Shown piece after piece: positions 15,806-27,365 of a DNA stretch of 64,000 nt. Under the pieces are notes generated by a model. The model was not told where the DNA came from. It made no database searches and was given only the letters and a program-made list of their open reading frames with translations. The DNA lies in the NCBI RefSeq assembly GCF_003067705.1, contig NZ_QANL01000002.1, positions 1-64,000 of the forward strand, read 5' to 3'. Numbering within the stretch: the first letter of the stretch is position 1; each line of letters begins with the position of its first letter. Made by a program: the position numbers and the translations under genes. Source of the stretch: Planctomonas deserti (GTDB lineage: Bacteria > Actinomycetota > Actinomycetes > Actinomycetales > Microbacteriaceae).

Positions 15806-16369
15806 ATGGGTCGATGGGCGCCGGATGCAGCGATCCGGCTCGAGCGGGCCGCGCTCGAGCTCTTTTCCGAGCAGGGCTTCGCCGACACGACCGTGCCGCA
15901 GATCGCGGCGCGTGCTGGGCTCACCACACGCACGTACTTCCGGCACTTCGCCGACAAGCGCGACGTGCTCTTCCTCCGTGAGCGGGAGTTCCCTGCTGTC
16001 GTCTCCGCCGTGCTGGCCGACGCGCCGGGCGGCCTGACTCCCGTCGATCTCGTGATGCACGGATTCGACGCCGTCGCCCGGGACGGCTTCGACGACTGGC
16101 GTGAGGCGGTCCGCGCCAGGCGGCGCATCATCCGCTCCGACATGCACCTCCGTGAACGTGAACTCCTCAAGTCGTCGGCGCTTGCCGGCGCGATCGAGGG
16201 CGTGCTCGTCGAGCACGGGCTCGAGGCGCGGGACGCCGCGCTACTGTCGTCCTTCGGCGTACTCGTCTTCGACGCCGCCCTCGACAGCTGGCTCGAGGGC
16301 GCGAACGACCGGCCCCTGCACGACGTGCTGCGCGAGACGCGGGACCGCCTGGGGCGGTTGACCGGCTGA
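15806..16369 (+). CDS. TetR-family repressor
   Basis: 187 aa. The N-terminal 50 residues carry the TetR helix-turn-helix (TVPQIAARAGLTTRTYFRHF, then ADKRDVLF). The rest is a helical ligand domain of normal size. GTG at 15800 is an in-frame alternative start, but the -10 placement favours ATG 15806. It likely represses itself and the divergent oxidoreductase through the two palindromes between them. Ligand unknown. Confidence 0.92.
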   Translation: MGRWAPDAAIRLERAALELFSEQGFADTTVPQIAARAGLTTRTYFRHFADKRDVLFLREREFPAVVSAVLADAPGGLTPVDLVMHGFDAVARDGFDDWREAVRARRRIIRSDMHLRERELLKSSALAGAIEGVLVEHGLEARDAALLSSFGVLVFDAALDSWLEGANDRPLHDVLRETRDRLGRLTG

Positions 16370-16411
16370 GGACCGCCGGATCGGCGACCCACCGGTCCAG
16401 GGATCAGCGCG

Positions 16412-16879
16412 TCAGCCGATCGAGCGCAGCACCGCCACGGTCGCCAGCACGGCCTCCGCCGCCTCGCGGCCCTTGTCCTCCTTCGAGCCGGGCAGGCCCG
16501 CACGGTCGATGCCCTGCTGCTCGTCGTCGAGGGTGAGCACCCCGAAGCCGACGGGCTTGCCGGTGCGGATGCTGACCTGGGTGAGGCCGCTGGTCGCGGC
16601 GTCGGACACGTAGTCGAAGTGGGGCGTGCCGCCACGGATGATGACGCCGAGGGCCACGACGCCGTCGGCGCCCGCCTCGAGCGCGGCCTGGGCGACGACG
16701 GGGAGCTCGAAGCTGCCCGGCACCCGGATCTCCGTGACCTCCGCTCCCGCCTCCTCGAGGGCCCTGTGCGCCCCGGCGAGGAGGCCGTTCGTGATGGTCT
16801 CGTGCCAACGTCCGGCGACGATGGTCACCTTCAGGCCGCGCCCGTCGACCTCGATCTCGGGTGATCCTTCGCCGCTCAT
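16412..16879 (-). CDS. ribH: 6,7-dimethyl-8-ribityllumazine synthase
   Basis: 155 aa. Joins the dihydroxybutanone phosphate made by RibBA to the pyrimidine intermediate, the last step but one of riboflavin synthesis. The motifs [24 protein letters not shown] (catalytic His) and [10 protein letters not shown] are intact. It overlaps ribBA by ATGA at 16879-16876 and is the last gene of the rib operon. Confidence 0.96.
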   Translation of the reverse strand: MSGEGSPEIEVDGRGLKVTIVAGRWHETITNGLLAGAHRALEEAGAEVTEIRVPGSFELPVVAQAALEAGADGVVALGVIIRGGTPHFDYVSDAATSGLTQVSIRTGKPVGFGVLTLDDEQQGIDRAGLPGSKEDKGREAAEAVLATVAVLRSIG

Positions 16880-18153
16880 GCCTCGTGTCCCTTTCCGTCG
16901 CCTCCGGACAGGGTACCGAGGGCATCGAGTGAGTGCCCCATCCGGTCCCGCTTGGTCTCGAGGTACCCCTCGTTGAACGCGCTGACCCCGACGAGGAGCG
17001 GGACCCGCTCGCGCACGACGATGCCGTGCGACTCGAGCTGCTTCGCCTTGTCCGGGTTGTTGCTCAGCAGGCGCACGGATCGCACGCCGAGGTCGTCGAG
17101 GATAGCGCTCGCCGCGCCGTAGTCGCGGGAGTCGGCCGGGAGGCCGAGCGCGAGGTTGGCGTCGAGCGTGTCCAGCCCGTCCTCCTGCAGGCGATAGGCC
17201 TTCAGCTTGTTGATGAGGCCGATGCCGCGTCCCTCCTGACCGCGCAGATACACGACGACGCCGCCCTCGCTCTGGATGGCGTCGAGCGCCGAGTCCAGCT
17301 GCGGTCCGCACTCGCACTTGAGCGACCCGAAGGCCTCGCCGGTGAGGCACTCCGAGTGCACGCGCACGAGCGCGCCCTCGGCGCTCGGGGTGCCGGCGAT
17401 GATGGCGACGTGATCCGCGCCCGTCGTGCGGTCGCGGTAGGCGCGCACGCGGAATGCTCCGTGCGAGGTGGGCACCGTGGTCTCGACCTCGAAGATCACC
17501 TGGGACGACTCGGTCAGGACCGGTGCGGCATCCGCGTCGGACGGCGCCTCGCTCTCGAGCCACTCGATGAGGGCCGCGATCGTGATCACCGGGACGCCCT
17601 CGCGCTCGCCGAACGCGAGCAGCCCGGGCAGGCGCATCATCTCGCCGTCCTCGGCCACGATCTCGGAGATGGCCGCGACCGGCACGAGCCCGGCCAGGCG
17701 CATCAGGTCGACACTGGCCTCGGTGTGCCCCGGCCGCTGGCGCACGCCGCCGTCGAGGGCGCGCAGGGGGAGGATGTGTCCCGGCCGGCGCACGTCGCCG
17801 GCCTCGGAGGCCGGGTCGGCCAGCACGCGCAACGTGTGCGCCCGGTCGGCTGCGCTGATCCCCGTGGTCACGCCGCGGGCCGAGTCGACGGTCACCGTGT
17901 AGGCGGTGCCGCGCACGTCCTCGTTGCTGACCACCATGAGCGGGAGCTCCATGCGGTCGGCGATCTCGTTGGTCATGGGCGCGCAGAGGAACCCGGACGA
18001 GTTGCGCACGGTCCACGCGATCGTCTCCTGGGTGGCGAGCTGCGCCGAGAGCACGACGTCGCCCTCGTTCTCGCGGCCCTCGTCGTCCACCACGATCACG
18101 GGGCGGCCCGCCCGCAGCGCGTCGAGCGCCACGGGGATGGTGGCGAGGCTCAT
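16876..18153 (-). CDS. ribBA: Bifunctional DHBP synthase / GTP cyclohydrolase II
   Basis: 425 aa. Residues 1-210 are RibB ([10 protein letters not shown] acidic motif; [20 protein letters not shown]), which makes dihydroxybutanone phosphate from ribulose 5-phosphate. Residues 215-410 are RibA, with the zinc site [20 protein letters not shown] and GQEGRGIGL, which opens GTP. Both halves keep their active-site residues. It overlaps ribE and ribH by 4 nt each. Confidence 0.97.
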   Translation of the reverse strand: MSLATIPVALDALRAGRPVIVVDDEGRENEGDVVLSAQLATQETIAWTVRNSSGFLCAPMTNEIADRMELPLMVVSNEDVRGTAYTVTVDSARGVTTGISAADRAHTLRVLADPASEAGDVRRPGHILPLRALDGGVRQRPGHTEASVDLMRLAGLVPVAAISEIVAEDGEMMRLPGLLAFGEREGVPVITIAALIEWLESEAPSDADAAPVLTESSQVIFEVETTVPTSHGAFRVRAYRDRTTGADHVAIIAGTPSAEGALVRVHSECLTGEAFGSLKCECGPQLDSALDAIQSEGGVVVYLRGQEGRGIGLINKLKAYRLQEDGLDTLDANLALGLPADSRDYGAASAILDDLGVRSVRLLSNNPDKAKQLESHGIVVRERVPLLVGVSAFNEGYLETKRDRMGHSLDALGTLSGGDGKGHEA

Positions 18154-18770
18154 CGGCCCTCTCCCAGCTGCAGCATCCGCCGCACGTGACGGGCGAGGAT
18201 GTCGGTCTCGATGTTCACGGCGTCACCGGGCTCGAGGGCGCCGAGCGTCGTCGCCGTCAGCGTCTCGGGGATGAGGGAGACCTCGAACCAGGCCTCGCCG
18301 GCGCCCGCGTCCGGCGCGCTGATGCCGCTCACCGTGAGGCTCACCCCGGACACGGCGATGGAGCCCTTGTCCACCACGAGCGGGGCGAGGTCATCCGGCA
18401 GCGAGAACCGCAGCACCCGCCAGGCGTCGCCCGGCGTCACGCTGAGCAGCCGGGCGGTCCCGTCGACGTGGCCCTGCACGATGTGCCCGCCCAGGCGGTC
18501 GCCGACCTGGGCGGCGCGCTCGAGGTTCACGGGGTCGCCCGACTCGAGCGAGCCGACCGTGCTCATGACCAGGGTCTGGGCCATGACGTCAACCGTGAAG
18601 GTCTCCGCGTCCCACTCGACGACGGTGAGGCACACACCGTTCACCGAGATCGAGTCGCCGTGACCCGCGTCGGCGACGGCACGGGGGCCGCGGATGCGCA
18701 GCCTCCCCGAGTCGCCCTGTCGCTCCCAGCGCTCGACGCGCCCCAGTTCTTCGATGATGCCCGTGAACAC
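18150..18770 (-). CDS. ribE: Riboflavin synthase alpha chain
   Basis: 206 aa from GTG 18770, giving the family N-terminus (M)FTGIIEELG with AGGA 8 nt upstream; GTG 18776, overlapping the ribD stop, would add two residues. Two lumazine-binding repeats follow each other (about 1-95 and 96-195), the second beginning near [11 protein letters not shown]. It turns two lumazine molecules into riboflavin. Confidence 0.95.
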   Translation of the reverse strand: MFTGIIEELGRVERWERQGDSGRLRIRGPRAVADAGHGDSISVNGVCLTVVEWDAETFTVDVMAQTLVMSTVGSLESGDPVNLERAAQVGDRLGGHIVQGHVDGTARLLSVTPGDAWRVLRFSLPDDLAPLVVDKGSIAVSGVSLTVSGISAPDAGAGEAWFEVSLIPETLTATTLGALEPGDAVNIETDILARHVRRMLQLGEGR

Positions 18771-18772
18771 GG

Positions 18773-19810
18773 TCACCGTCCTTTCGGTCGCGAGATCGTC
18801 AGCACGTCATCGCCGAGGCGGTGCACGGATCGGATTTCCAGTCGTATTGCATCGTTCAGGGTGGCCACCCCGACGTCCTGGACCGCCAGGCGGGGGCCGC
18901 CGAGCAGCAGGGGCGCCTGATAGACCAGGACCTCGTCGGCGAGCCCGGCGCGCAGGAACGCGCTCGCGAGCGTCGGACCGCCCTCGACGAACGCCGAGCG
19001 GAAGCCGCGATCGTAGAGGTCGGCGAGCACGGTGCGCACGTCATGGGTGGGATAGGCGAGCGGGGGCTCCGGGTGCGTGTGCACGGCGGCTCCCGCCGGG
19101 ATCGGCCGGGTGCCCACGATGACGGGGGTGGGCTGGTGATCCAGGAGCGTGCCGTCCGCCCGCCGTGCGGTGAGGCTCGGATCGTCGTCGAGCAGGGTTC
19201 CCGTGCCGACGAGGATCGCTCCCGCGCGGGCCCGCCGCTCGTGCACGTCGTCGCGCGCCTCGGGTCCGGTGATCCACTGGCTCGTGCCGTCCCCCGCGGC
19301 CGCGCGACCGTCGAGGCTCGCCGCCCACTTCACCGTGACGAACGGCCGCCGCAGCCGGGCCGCGGTGAGCCAGCCGTGGATGCTCTCCGCCACCTCGTCG
19401 GCACAGACGCCGCCGATCACCTCGACCCCGCCCTCCGCGAGCGTCCGGGCGCCGCCGGAGGATCGGTCACCCGGATCCGCGATCGCGTAGACGACGCGGG
19501 CGACCCCGGCCTCGAGGAGTGCACGCGCGCACGGGCCCGTGCGGCCCGTGTGGTTGCAGGGCTCGAGCGTGACGACCGCGGTGGCGCCGCGCGCGCCGCC
19601 CTGCGGCAGTTGGGAGAGTGCGTCGACCTCGGCGTGCGCCGTGCCCGCGCCCCGGTGCCAGCCCTCGGCGAGCACCGTGCCGGCGTCGTCGAGCAGCACG
19701 CAGCCGACCTGGGGGTTCTCGCCCCACACCGGTCCCCCCGCCGAGAGCTCGATCGCCCGGCGCATCGCGGGCACGTACGTGGTTGCCGCCCCCGTTGTGC
19801 TGGTGCTCAT
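18773..19810 (-). CDS. ribD: Riboflavin biosynthesis deaminase/reductase
   Basis: 345 aa from ATG 19810 with AGGA 6 nt upstream. N-terminal deaminase has the zinc ligands in GTAHAEVDAL and LEPCNHTGRTGPC; the C-terminal reductase has VTVKWAASLDGR and FVEGGPTLASAFL. It performs the second and third steps of the pathway. First gene of ribD-ribE-ribBA-ribH, the order common in actinobacteria. I looked for an FMN riboswitch in the 190 bp upstream and saw no convincing one. Confidence 0.96.
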   Translation of the reverse strand: MSTSTTGAATTYVPAMRRAIELSAGGPVWGENPQVGCVLLDDAGTVLAEGWHRGAGTAHAEVDALSQLPQGGARGATAVVTLEPCNHTGRTGPCARALLEAGVARVVYAIADPGDRSSGGARTLAEGGVEVIGGVCADEVAESIHGWLTAARLRRPFVTVKWAASLDGRAAAGDGTSQWITGPEARDDVHERRARAGAILVGTGTLLDDDPSLTARRADGTLLDHQPTPVIVGTRPIPAGAAVHTHPEPPLAYPTHDVRTVLADLYDRGFRSAFVEGGPTLASAFLRAGLADEVLVYQAPLLLGGPRLAVQDVGVATLNDAIRLEIRSVHRLGDDVLTISRPKGR

Positions 19811-20004
19811 GCGGATTCCTGTTCCTGGTGGTGTGCGCGACCCGTAGGCGCGGCGCGGCGATCGACGGACTCTATTGAAGCGTCAACCACCGCGTCCGGC
19901 AGGTATTCCCCGCGGTGCCGGCGACGGTCTCCGCGTCGCGACTCGCGGGCTTCGTTGCGGCTTCGACGGTAGGACATCGCGGCCGGTGGCTCGCGGTGCC
20001 CCGA

Positions 20005-20793
20005 TCAGTTCGGCGAGCCGGCGCGCTCCACGGCGTCCCGCTCGCCCGTAGCGGGGCGCTGGGCCGATCGCCGGCCGAGCGAGCCGATGCGGTGCCGCAC
20101 GCCCCAGACGAACACGCGCGTCATCGCCTCCACGACGATGCCCATGCTCATCTTCGAGGAGCCAGACTCCCGCTCGATGAAGGTGATGGGCCGCTCGGCC
20201 ACGGGCCGTCCCGAGCGCTCGACGAGCCACGCCATCTCGATCTGGAAGCTGTAGCCGTGGGAGTGCACCGCGGAGAGGTCGAGGGCCCGGAGCGCGTCGG
20301 CGCGGTACCCGCGAAAGCCGCTCGTGATGTCGCGGAGGCGCGACCCGAGCATGACCCGGGCGAACAGGGTGCCCGAATGAGAGATCACACGGCGGTGCAG
20401 CGGCCAGTTCTCGACCCGGCCGCCCGGCATCCAGCGGGTGCCGATGACGAGGTCGGCGCCGTCGGTCAGCGCCCGCAGCAGGCTCGGCAGCTCCTCCGGC
20501 TGGTGTGATCCGTCCGCGTCCACCTCGAAGACGAGGTCGTAGTCGCGGGCGAGGGCCCAGCGGAAGCCGGCGACGTAGGCGCTGCCCAGCCCGGACTTGC
20601 CCGCACGGTGCAAGACCGAGATCCGGGGATCGGCCGCGGCGAGGTCGTCCGCGATGCGGCCGGTGCCGTCCGGGCTGTTGTCGTCGACGACGAGCACGCT
20701 CAGTTCCGGCGCCGCGTCGAGGATGCGGCGGACGGTGCTGGGGAGGCTCTCGCGCTCGTTGTAGGTCGGCACGATAGCCAGTGCTGCTGTCAC
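20005..20793 (-). CDS. Polyprenol monophosphomannose synthase-like GT2
   Basis: 262 aa from GTG 20793. Family 2 glycosyltransferase: VPTYNERESL at the N-terminus, VVDDNSPDGT nucleotide site, DADGSHQPEEL metal site, and the LRDITSGFRGY and FIEREXGXSKMS-type motifs of dolichol/polyprenol-phosphate mannose synthases. It has no membrane domain, so it is the catalytic subunit only, transferring mannose from GDP-mannose to polyprenyl phosphate for cell-wall mannosylation. GDP-mannose would come from the ManC enzyme at 29724-30845. Confidence 0.92.
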   Translation of the reverse strand: MTAALAIVPTYNERESLPSTVRRILDAAPELSVLVVDDNSPDGTGRIADDLAAADPRISVLHRAGKSGLGSAYVAGFRWALARDYDLVFEVDADGSHQPEELPSLLRALTDGADLVIGTRWMPGGRVENWPLHRRVISHSGTLFARVMLGSRLRDITSGFRGYRADALRALDLSAVHSHGYSFQIEMAWLVERSGRPVAERPITFIERESGSSKMSMGIVVEAMTRVFVWGVRHRIGSLGRRSAQRPATGERDAVERAGSPN

Positions 20794-20878
20794 GGTTACC
20801 AGCGTAACGGCGTCAGGGGGGACGGCTAGCCGTCCTCCCTGTGAACGGACCGGAACCGCCGCGGGGCGCCGATCAGGA

Positions 20879-21979
<1,101 letters not shown>

Positions 21980-22825
21980 TCAGACCGCGTAGTCAACGAC
22001 GACGGGCGTGTGGTCGGAGAACCGGGCGTCGTAGGAGGGGGCTCGGTCGACGGTGTACCCGCTCGCGGTCGCGGCGAGGGCTGCCGTCGCGAGGTGGTAG
22101 TCGATGCGCCAGCCGCTGTCATTGTCGAACGCCTTGCCGCGCCAGCTCCACCAGGTGTACGGACCGTCCACCTCCCCGGCGGACGCTCGCCCGACGTCGA
22201 CCCAGCCGAGTCCGGTGCCGGTGGAGCCGTCCGCGCCCTGCACGGTCTCACCCTGCGGTCCGGTGATGCGGTCGAAGTACGCGCGCTCGCGGGGCAGGAA
22301 ACCGGCGCGCTTCACGTTGCCCTTCCAGTTGCGGATGTCCAGCTCGCGGTGGCCGACGTTGAGGTCGCCGAGCACCACGGCGTACGGGTTGTGCGCCGCG
22401 ATCTCGGGCAGCCGCGCCTCCATGCCGTCGAGGAAGCGGTACTTCTCCTCCTGCTTGGGCGTGTCCGCCTCGCCGGAGTGCACGTACGCGCTGACGACCG
22501 TGACGACGCGGTCGCCCACCTCGTAGTCGGCCTCCAGCCAGCGGCCGGCGGTGTCGAAGTCCTCCTCGCCGATGGCGACGCGGTGGATGTGAGCGCGGTT
22601 GCGGCTGGCGAGGGCCACGCCCGCGCGACCCTTCGCCGTCGCTGCGTCGTGCAGGATGTTCCACTCCGGGCCGAGCAGGCTCTCGATGTCCTCGGTGCTC
22701 GCCCGGACCTCCTGCAGGGCGAGGATGTCGACGCCGCGGCCGTCCAGCCACTCGCCCATTCCCCTGCGGTACGCGGCGCGGATGCCGTTGACGTTGACCG
22801 TGGCGATGCGCAGGGGTGAAGCCAT
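21980..22825 (-). CDS. xth: Exodeoxyribonuclease III
   Basis: 281 aa. AP endonuclease/3'-5' exonuclease of base excision repair. The metal-binding Glu is in DILALQEVRA, DLNVGHRELDI gives the catalytic Asp-Asn pair, and SDHTPVVVDY carries the final Asp-His. Upstream lies a short run of GGGGTATGC repeats, nothing else. Confidence 0.95.
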   Translation of the reverse strand: MASPLRIATVNVNGIRAAYRRGMGEWLDGRGVDILALQEVRASTEDIESLLGPEWNILHDAATAKGRAGVALASRNRAHIHRVAIGEEDFDTAGRWLEADYEVGDRVVTVVSAYVHSGEADTPKQEEKYRFLDGMEARLPEIAAHNPYAVVLGDLNVGHRELDIRNWKGNVKRAGFLPRERAYFDRITGPQGETVQGADGSTGTGLGWVDVGRASAGEVDGPYTWWSWRGKAFDNDSGWRIDYHLATAALAATASGYTVDRAPSYDARFSDHTPVVVDYAV

Positions 22826-22835
22826 GCGCAGAAGC

Positions 22836-24026
22836 TTAGTTCGCGCGGACGGGTTGCCCGTCCGGTGCTGTCTCCTCCGGGGACCCGGTCTCGGCGTCGG
22901 GCTCGACCTCGGGCAAGCGGCCGATGCGGCGGCGCAGCACGACCCGGCGCAGCCCCCGGGCGTCCGCGTACTCCGCCTCGAGCCTGCGGCGCACGACGCG
23001 GGCGAGCAGGCGCCGGGCGTCCGCCTCGGCCTCGGCCTCCGTCTTCTCCCGCGGCTGCGGCGCGAGCGACCCGACGGTCTCGCCCCGGTCGCTCATGCCG
23101 ACCGCGATCCACGACGCGGCGTAGAGGATGACGCGGCAGATGAGGTTGAACCAGATCAGGAGTCCGATGATGACGGCGAAGGAGGCGAGCAGCGGATTCC
23201 TGCTCGCGCCGCCGAGAAGCGTCGACCCGAGCACCTTGAGCACGCCGAGCGCGACCCCGCCGAGCAGGCAACCCGCGATGAGGCGGCGGAAGGGGATGGG
23301 GATGCCGGACAGCACCCGGAAGAGGCCGGCGAGCAGCAGGGTGTCCAGCGTGAGCACGATCGCGAGGCCGACGACGCGGGCCACCACGATCTGGAGGATC
23401 GAGTCGTCGCGGACGCCGATGAGGGAGAAGAGGAAGCCGAGCGCCTCCGTGCTCGCCACCGAGATCGCCGCCGAGACGAGCAGGACGAGGCCGAAGCCGA
23501 TCGCGATGCCGAAGTCCTTCACCTTCAGCAGCAGGAAGAACGTCGTGGGCGGGGGCAGGTCGAAGATGCGCCGCACTGCGTCGCGGGCGGCGGCGAGGAA
23601 GCCGAGGGCGGTCACGATGAGGCCGACGGCGGCGAGCGCGCCCGTCCAGCCGAAGATGCCCGCGTCGAGCAGCACCGCGGGGTCGACGGCGCCCTCCGGG
23701 CCGATCAGCCCCGGCACCGACGCGTTGATCTGGTCGAGCAACGCGTTCTCGAGCGCCGGGTTGGCTCGCAGGAACAACCCGGCGACGGAGAAGCCGACCC
23801 AGAGCGCGGCGAACACGGCGAAGATCGCGGAGTAGCTCATGCCGGAGGCGAGGAGGTCGCCTCCGTTGTTCATGTAGTTGAAGAAGACGCGGACCGGGCG
23901 CCACTCGAACACACGCGCGATGAGGGCGGCGATGCCGGTGGGCGCCGGTGCGTTCGTCTTGTCCTGGGGGGAATCGTCCTCGACCTCACCGCGGCGGTCC
24001 GCCTCGGCGGCCGTCTCGCTGGCCAT
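22836..24026 (-). CDS. YihY/BrkB-family membrane protein
   Basis: 396 aa. A charged 40-residue N-terminus leads to six long hydrophobic segments (about 60-300) with the family sequence GGDLLASGMSYSAIFAVFAALW; a basic/acidic cytosolic tail of about 90 residues follows. YihY proteins (once misnamed RNase BN) are of uncertain function. It lies 10 bp before xth and 10 bp after the PTS gene, so the three are probably one transcript. Confidence 0.88.
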   Translation of the reverse strand: MASETAAEADRRGEVEDDSPQDKTNAPAPTGIAALIARVFEWRPVRVFFNYMNNGGDLLASGMSYSAIFAVFAALWVGFSVAGLFLRANPALENALLDQINASVPGLIGPEGAVDPAVLLDAGIFGWTGALAAVGLIVTALGFLAAARDAVRRIFDLPPPTTFFLLLKVKDFGIAIGFGLVLLVSAAISVASTEALGFLFSLIGVRDDSILQIVVARVVGLAIVLTLDTLLLAGLFRVLSGIPIPFRRLIAGCLLGGVALGVLKVLGSTLLGGASRNPLLASFAVIIGLLIWFNLICRVILYAASWIAVGMSDRGETVGSLAPQPREKTEAEAEADARRLLARVVRRRLEAEYADARGLRRVVLRRRIGRLPEVEPDAETGSPEETAPDGQPVRAN

Positions 24027-24036
24027 CGGCGGGGGA

Positions 24037-24504
24037 TCAGTCGGGGATGACGATCTCGCGCTGCAGGATCGCGGCGATCTGTGCGGGGTCGTCGCTCTCG
24101 CGGAGGCGCCGGCGGAAGGCGTCGTTGATCAGCTTGCGGGCGAGATGGGCGAGGATCACGAGGTGCTTGTGGTCGGGGCCCTGCGGGGCGCCGATCAGGA
24201 AGATGAGGTGCGCGGGTCCGTCGTCGGAGCCGAAGTCGACGCCGGCGTCGCTGAGGCCCACGGCGACGCTCGGCGTCGTGACGTGGGTCGACCGTGCGTG
24301 GGGGAAGGCGATGCCTCCGGGGAGCCCCGTCGCCATCTGCTCCTCGCGGGCGCGCACGTCGGCGAGGAAACCGTCCACGTCAGTCACGCGTCCCGCCTGG
24401 GCGAGCGTCTCCGCGAGCCGGCGCGTCGCCTCCTGGCGGGTCTCCGCCTCGAGGCCGATCACCACGAGGTTCGCCTCGGTGATGGGGCTTCTCGTGTCGG
24501 TCAT
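24037..24504 (-). CDS. PTS EIIA protein, fructose/mannitol type
   Basis: 155 aa. A single EIIA domain; the phosphorylated His is in GLPGGIAFPHARS and the LIFLIGAP strand is conserved. No EIIB, EIIC, HPr or EI gene is near. It may serve a transporter encoded elsewhere or work as a regulatory EIIA. Runs together with the YihY and xth genes. Confidence 0.9.
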   Translation of the reverse strand: MTDTRSPITEANLVVIGLEAETRQEATRRLAETLAQAGRVTDVDGFLADVRAREEQMATGLPGGIAFPHARSTHVTTPSVAVGLSDAGVDFGSDDGPAHLIFLIGAPQGPDHKHLVILAHLARKLINDAFRRRLRESDDPAQIAAILQREIVIPD

Positions 24505-24695
24505 GGAGCTCCCTTGCGGCCGTGACAGCGGGCCCGGGTGTCCGCCGTCGTGTCCTGCCAGGCTACGCCGTTTGCCGCGCTCTCCCTACCGTCCTGCCGC
24601 GCGCGAACGGCGCTCCCTCAGGAGAGCCGCCAGGTCGCCCTGTGCGCGACGCGTCTCAGGCGCGGCCTGTTCTTCGGCGCCGGTCCCTCAACCGC

Positions 24696-24754
24696 CTGAG
24701 GTGCCCATTTCGGTTCCGTTTAGCGCGAAAACGGGACCGAAGCGGGCACCTCAG
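24696..24754. terminator. 26-bp stem hairpin after sdhB
   Basis: Arms 24696-24721 and 24729-24754, 7-nt loop; 23 Watson-Crick pairs, two G-U and one mismatch. It begins CTGAGGTGCCC and ends GGGCACCTCAG. It lies 19 nt past the sdhB stop, where the sdh transcript would end; no T-run, so it may instead be a mobile palindrome. The remaining 24505-24695 holds nothing recognisable. Confidence 0.75.
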
Positions 24755-24773
24755 CGGGGGAGAACCGGGCGGG

Positions 24774-25514
24774 TCAGGCTCCGCGTCCGCGCAGGATGGC
24801 CTGCTTGACCTCGGCGATCGCCTGGGTCACCTGGATGCCGCGGGGGCACGCCTCGGAGCAGTTGAAGGTGGTGCGGCAGCGCCACACGCCCTCGCGGTCG
24901 GCGAGCACGTCGAGCCGCACGTTCGACTCGTCGCGGGAGTCGAAGATGAAGCGGTGCGCGTTCACGATGGCGGCAGGCCCGAAGTACTGGCCGTCCGTCC
25001 AGAACACGGGGCAGCTCGAGGTGCACGCGGCGCAGAGGATGCACTTGGTGGTGTCGTCGTAGCGGGCGCGCTGCTCGGGGCTCTGCGCACGCTCCTTGCC
25101 CTCCTTGGGCTTGGAGTTCGCGATGAGGAACGGCTGCACCTCGCGGTAGGACTGGAAGAACGGCTCCATGTCCACGACGAGGTCCTTCTCGAGCGGCAGG
25201 CCCTTGATCGCCTCGACATAGATGGGCTGCGTGATGTCGAGGTCCTTGATCAGCGTCTTGCAGGCCAGGCGGTTGCGGCCGTTGATGCGCATCGCGTCGG
25301 ATCCGCAGATGCCGTGCGCGCAGGACCGGCGGAAGGTCAGCGACCCGTCCTGCTCCCACTTGATCTTGTGCAGCGCGTCGAGCACGCGGTCCGTGGGCAG
25401 CATCTCCACGTCGAAGTCCTGCCAGCGCGGCTCGGTGTCGATCTCGGGGTCGAACCGGCGGATGATGAGCGTGACGGTGAAGGTCTCCACGGCGCTCGGC
25501 GTTGCAATGCTCAC
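24774..25514 (-). CDS. sdhB: Succinate dehydrogenase iron-sulfur subunit
   Basis: 246 aa from GTG 25514, with AGAGG 5 nt upstream. Cys sets for three clusters are complete: SCAHGICGSD...C for 2Fe-2S, CILCAACTSSCPV for 4Fe-4S, and CSEACPRGI for the 3Fe-4S region. It carries electrons from SdhA to the membrane quinone site. Last gene of sdhCDAB. Confidence 0.97.
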   Translation of the reverse strand: MSIATPSAVETFTVTLIIRRFDPEIDTEPRWQDFDVEMLPTDRVLDALHKIKWEQDGSLTFRRSCAHGICGSDAMRINGRNRLACKTLIKDLDITQPIYVEAIKGLPLEKDLVVDMEPFFQSYREVQPFLIANSKPKEGKERAQSPEQRARYDDTTKCILCAACTSSCPVFWTDGQYFGPAAIVNAHRFIFDSRDESNVRLDVLADREGVWRCRTTFNCSEACPRGIQVTQAIAEVKQAILRGRGA

Positions 25515-25542
25515 TGTTGCCTCTTCTTGCTCTTCGGGGTGC

Positions 25543-27342
25543 CTAGTACTTGCGTTCCATCGGCTGGTAGTTCGTGATGACCACGGGCTTCGTGTCGAGC
25601 CGGATGTGGTCGCCTGCGAGCGACGAGTGCGCGTCACCGGAGAGGTACGCCATCGTGTGCACCAGGTATTTCTCGTCGTCACGGGTCGGGTAGTCCTCGC
25701 GGAAGTGCCCGCCGCGGCTCTCCTTGCGCGACATGGCGGAGTACACGACGACCTCCGCGAGGTCGAGCAGGAAGCCGAGCTCGATGGCCTCGAGCAGGTC
25801 GGTGTTGAACCGCTTGCCCTTGTCCTGCACGCCGATGTTCTTGTACCGCTCGCGCAGGTCCGCTATCACGTGGGTGACCTCGGTCAGCGTCTCCTCGGTC
25901 CGGAACACCTGGGCGTTGCGGTCCATCGAGTCCTGCAGCTCCTTGCGCAGCACCGCGAGGCGCTCCGTGCCGTTCGAGGCGCGGGCGTTCTCCACCATGT
26001 CGATGACCCAGGCGGCCGGGTTCGGGGGCAGCGGCACCCAGTCCGCCGTCTGCACGTACTCCGCGGCATTGTTGCCCGCGCGCTTGCCGAACACGTTGAT
26101 GTCGAGCAGGGAGTTCGTGCCCAGACGGTTGGAGCCGTGCACCGAGACGCATGCGCACTCGCCCGCGGCGTAAAGGCCGGGAACAACGGTCGTGTTGTCG
26201 GCGAGCACCTCGGCCCGCACGTTCGTGGGGATGCCGCCCATCGCGTAGTGCGCCGTGGGCAGCACGGGCACGGGCTCGGTATACGGCTCGACGCCGAGGT
26301 AGGTGCGCGCGAACTCGGTGATGTCCGGAAGCTTCGCGTCGATCACCGCCGGGTCGAGGTGGGTGATGTCGAGGTAGACGTAATCCTTGTTCGGTCCGCC
26401 GCCGCGGCCCTCGCGGATCTCGGTCGCCATGCAGCGCGCGACGATGTCGCGGGGGGCGAGGTCCTTGATCGTGGGCGCGTAGCGCTCCATGAAGCGCTCG
26501 CCCTCGCTGTTGCGGAGGATCGCGCCCTCGCCTCGGGCGGCCTCCGACAGCAGGATGCCGAGGCCGGCCAGGCCGGTCGGGTGGAACTGGAAGAACTCCA
26601 TGTCCTCGAGCGGGAGGCCCTTGCGCCAGATGATGCCGACGCCGTCACCGGTGAGGGTGTGCGCGTTCGACGTCGTCTTGTAGATCTTGCCGAAGCCGCC
26701 GGTCGCGAAGACCACGGCCTTCGCCTGGAAGACGTGGATCTCGCCGGACGCGAGGTCGTAGGCGACGACGCCCGCGGGGCGCTTCTGCCCGTCGACCTCG
26801 GTCATGACCAGGTCGAGCACGTAGAACTCGTTGAAGAAGTTGATGCCGAACTTGACGCAGTTCTGGTACAGCGTCTGCAGGATCATGTGACCCGTGCGGT
26901 CCGCGGCGTAGCAGGCCCGGCGCACGGGCGTCTTGCCGTGCTCGGCCGTGTGCCCGCCGAAGCGGCGCTGGTCGATCTTGCCGTCTGGTGTGCGGTTGAA
27001 GGGCAGGCCCATGTTCTCGAGGTCGATGACCGCGTCGATGGCCTCCTTCGCGAGGATCTCGGCCGCATCCTGGTCGACGAGGTAGTCGCCGCCCTTCACC
27101 GTGTCGAAGGTGTGCCACTCCCAGCTGTCCTCCTCGACGTTCGCGAGGGCCGCGGCCATGCCGCCCTGCGCCGCGCCCGTGTGGGAGCGGGTCGGGTAGA
27201 GCTTCGAGATGACCGCGGTCTTCGCCTTCGGTCCGGCCTCGATGGCCGCGCGCATGCCGGCGCCGCCTGCGCCAACGATGACGATGTCGAACTGGTGGTA
27301 GTGGACGCCGTCGACGACGGTGCTGTCAGATTCCGTTGGCAT
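25543..27342 (-). CDS. sdhA: Succinate dehydrogenase flavoprotein subunit
   Basis: 599 aa from ATG 27342. FAD-binding [14 protein letters not shown], the covalent-FAD His in [11 protein letters not shown], and active-site motifs HPTGLAGLG and [12 protein letters not shown] are intact. It oxidises succinate to fumarate at the inner face of the membrane. 28 nt separate it from sdhB. Confidence 0.97.
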   Translation of the reverse strand: MPTESDSTVVDGVHYHQFDIVIVGAGGAGMRAAIEAGPKAKTAVISKLYPTRSHTGAAQGGMAAALANVEEDSWEWHTFDTVKGGDYLVDQDAAEILAKEAIDAVIDLENMGLPFNRTPDGKIDQRRFGGHTAEHGKTPVRRACYAADRTGHMILQTLYQNCVKFGINFFNEFYVLDLVMTEVDGQKRPAGVVAYDLASGEIHVFQAKAVVFATGGFGKIYKTTSNAHTLTGDGVGIIWRKGLPLEDMEFFQFHPTGLAGLGILLSEAARGEGAILRNSEGERFMERYAPTIKDLAPRDIVARCMATEIREGRGGGPNKDYVYLDITHLDPAVIDAKLPDITEFARTYLGVEPYTEPVPVLPTAHYAMGGIPTNVRAEVLADNTTVVPGLYAAGECACVSVHGSNRLGTNSLLDINVFGKRAGNNAAEYVQTADWVPLPPNPAAWVIDMVENARASNGTERLAVLRKELQDSMDRNAQVFRTEETLTEVTHVIADLRERYKNIGVQDKGKRFNTDLLEAIELGFLLDLAEVVVYSAMSRKESRGGHFREDYPTRDDEKYLVHTMAYLSGDAHSSLAGDHIRLDTKPVVITNYQPMERKY

Positions 27343-27365
27343 TGTTTCTTTCTTGGCTCCGGCCG

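Noticed and set aside
19811-20004. FMN riboswitch before ribD
   Set aside because: Fragments such as GGTATTCCCC and GCCGGCGACGGT look similar, but they read on the strand away from ribD and do not form the full conserved core.
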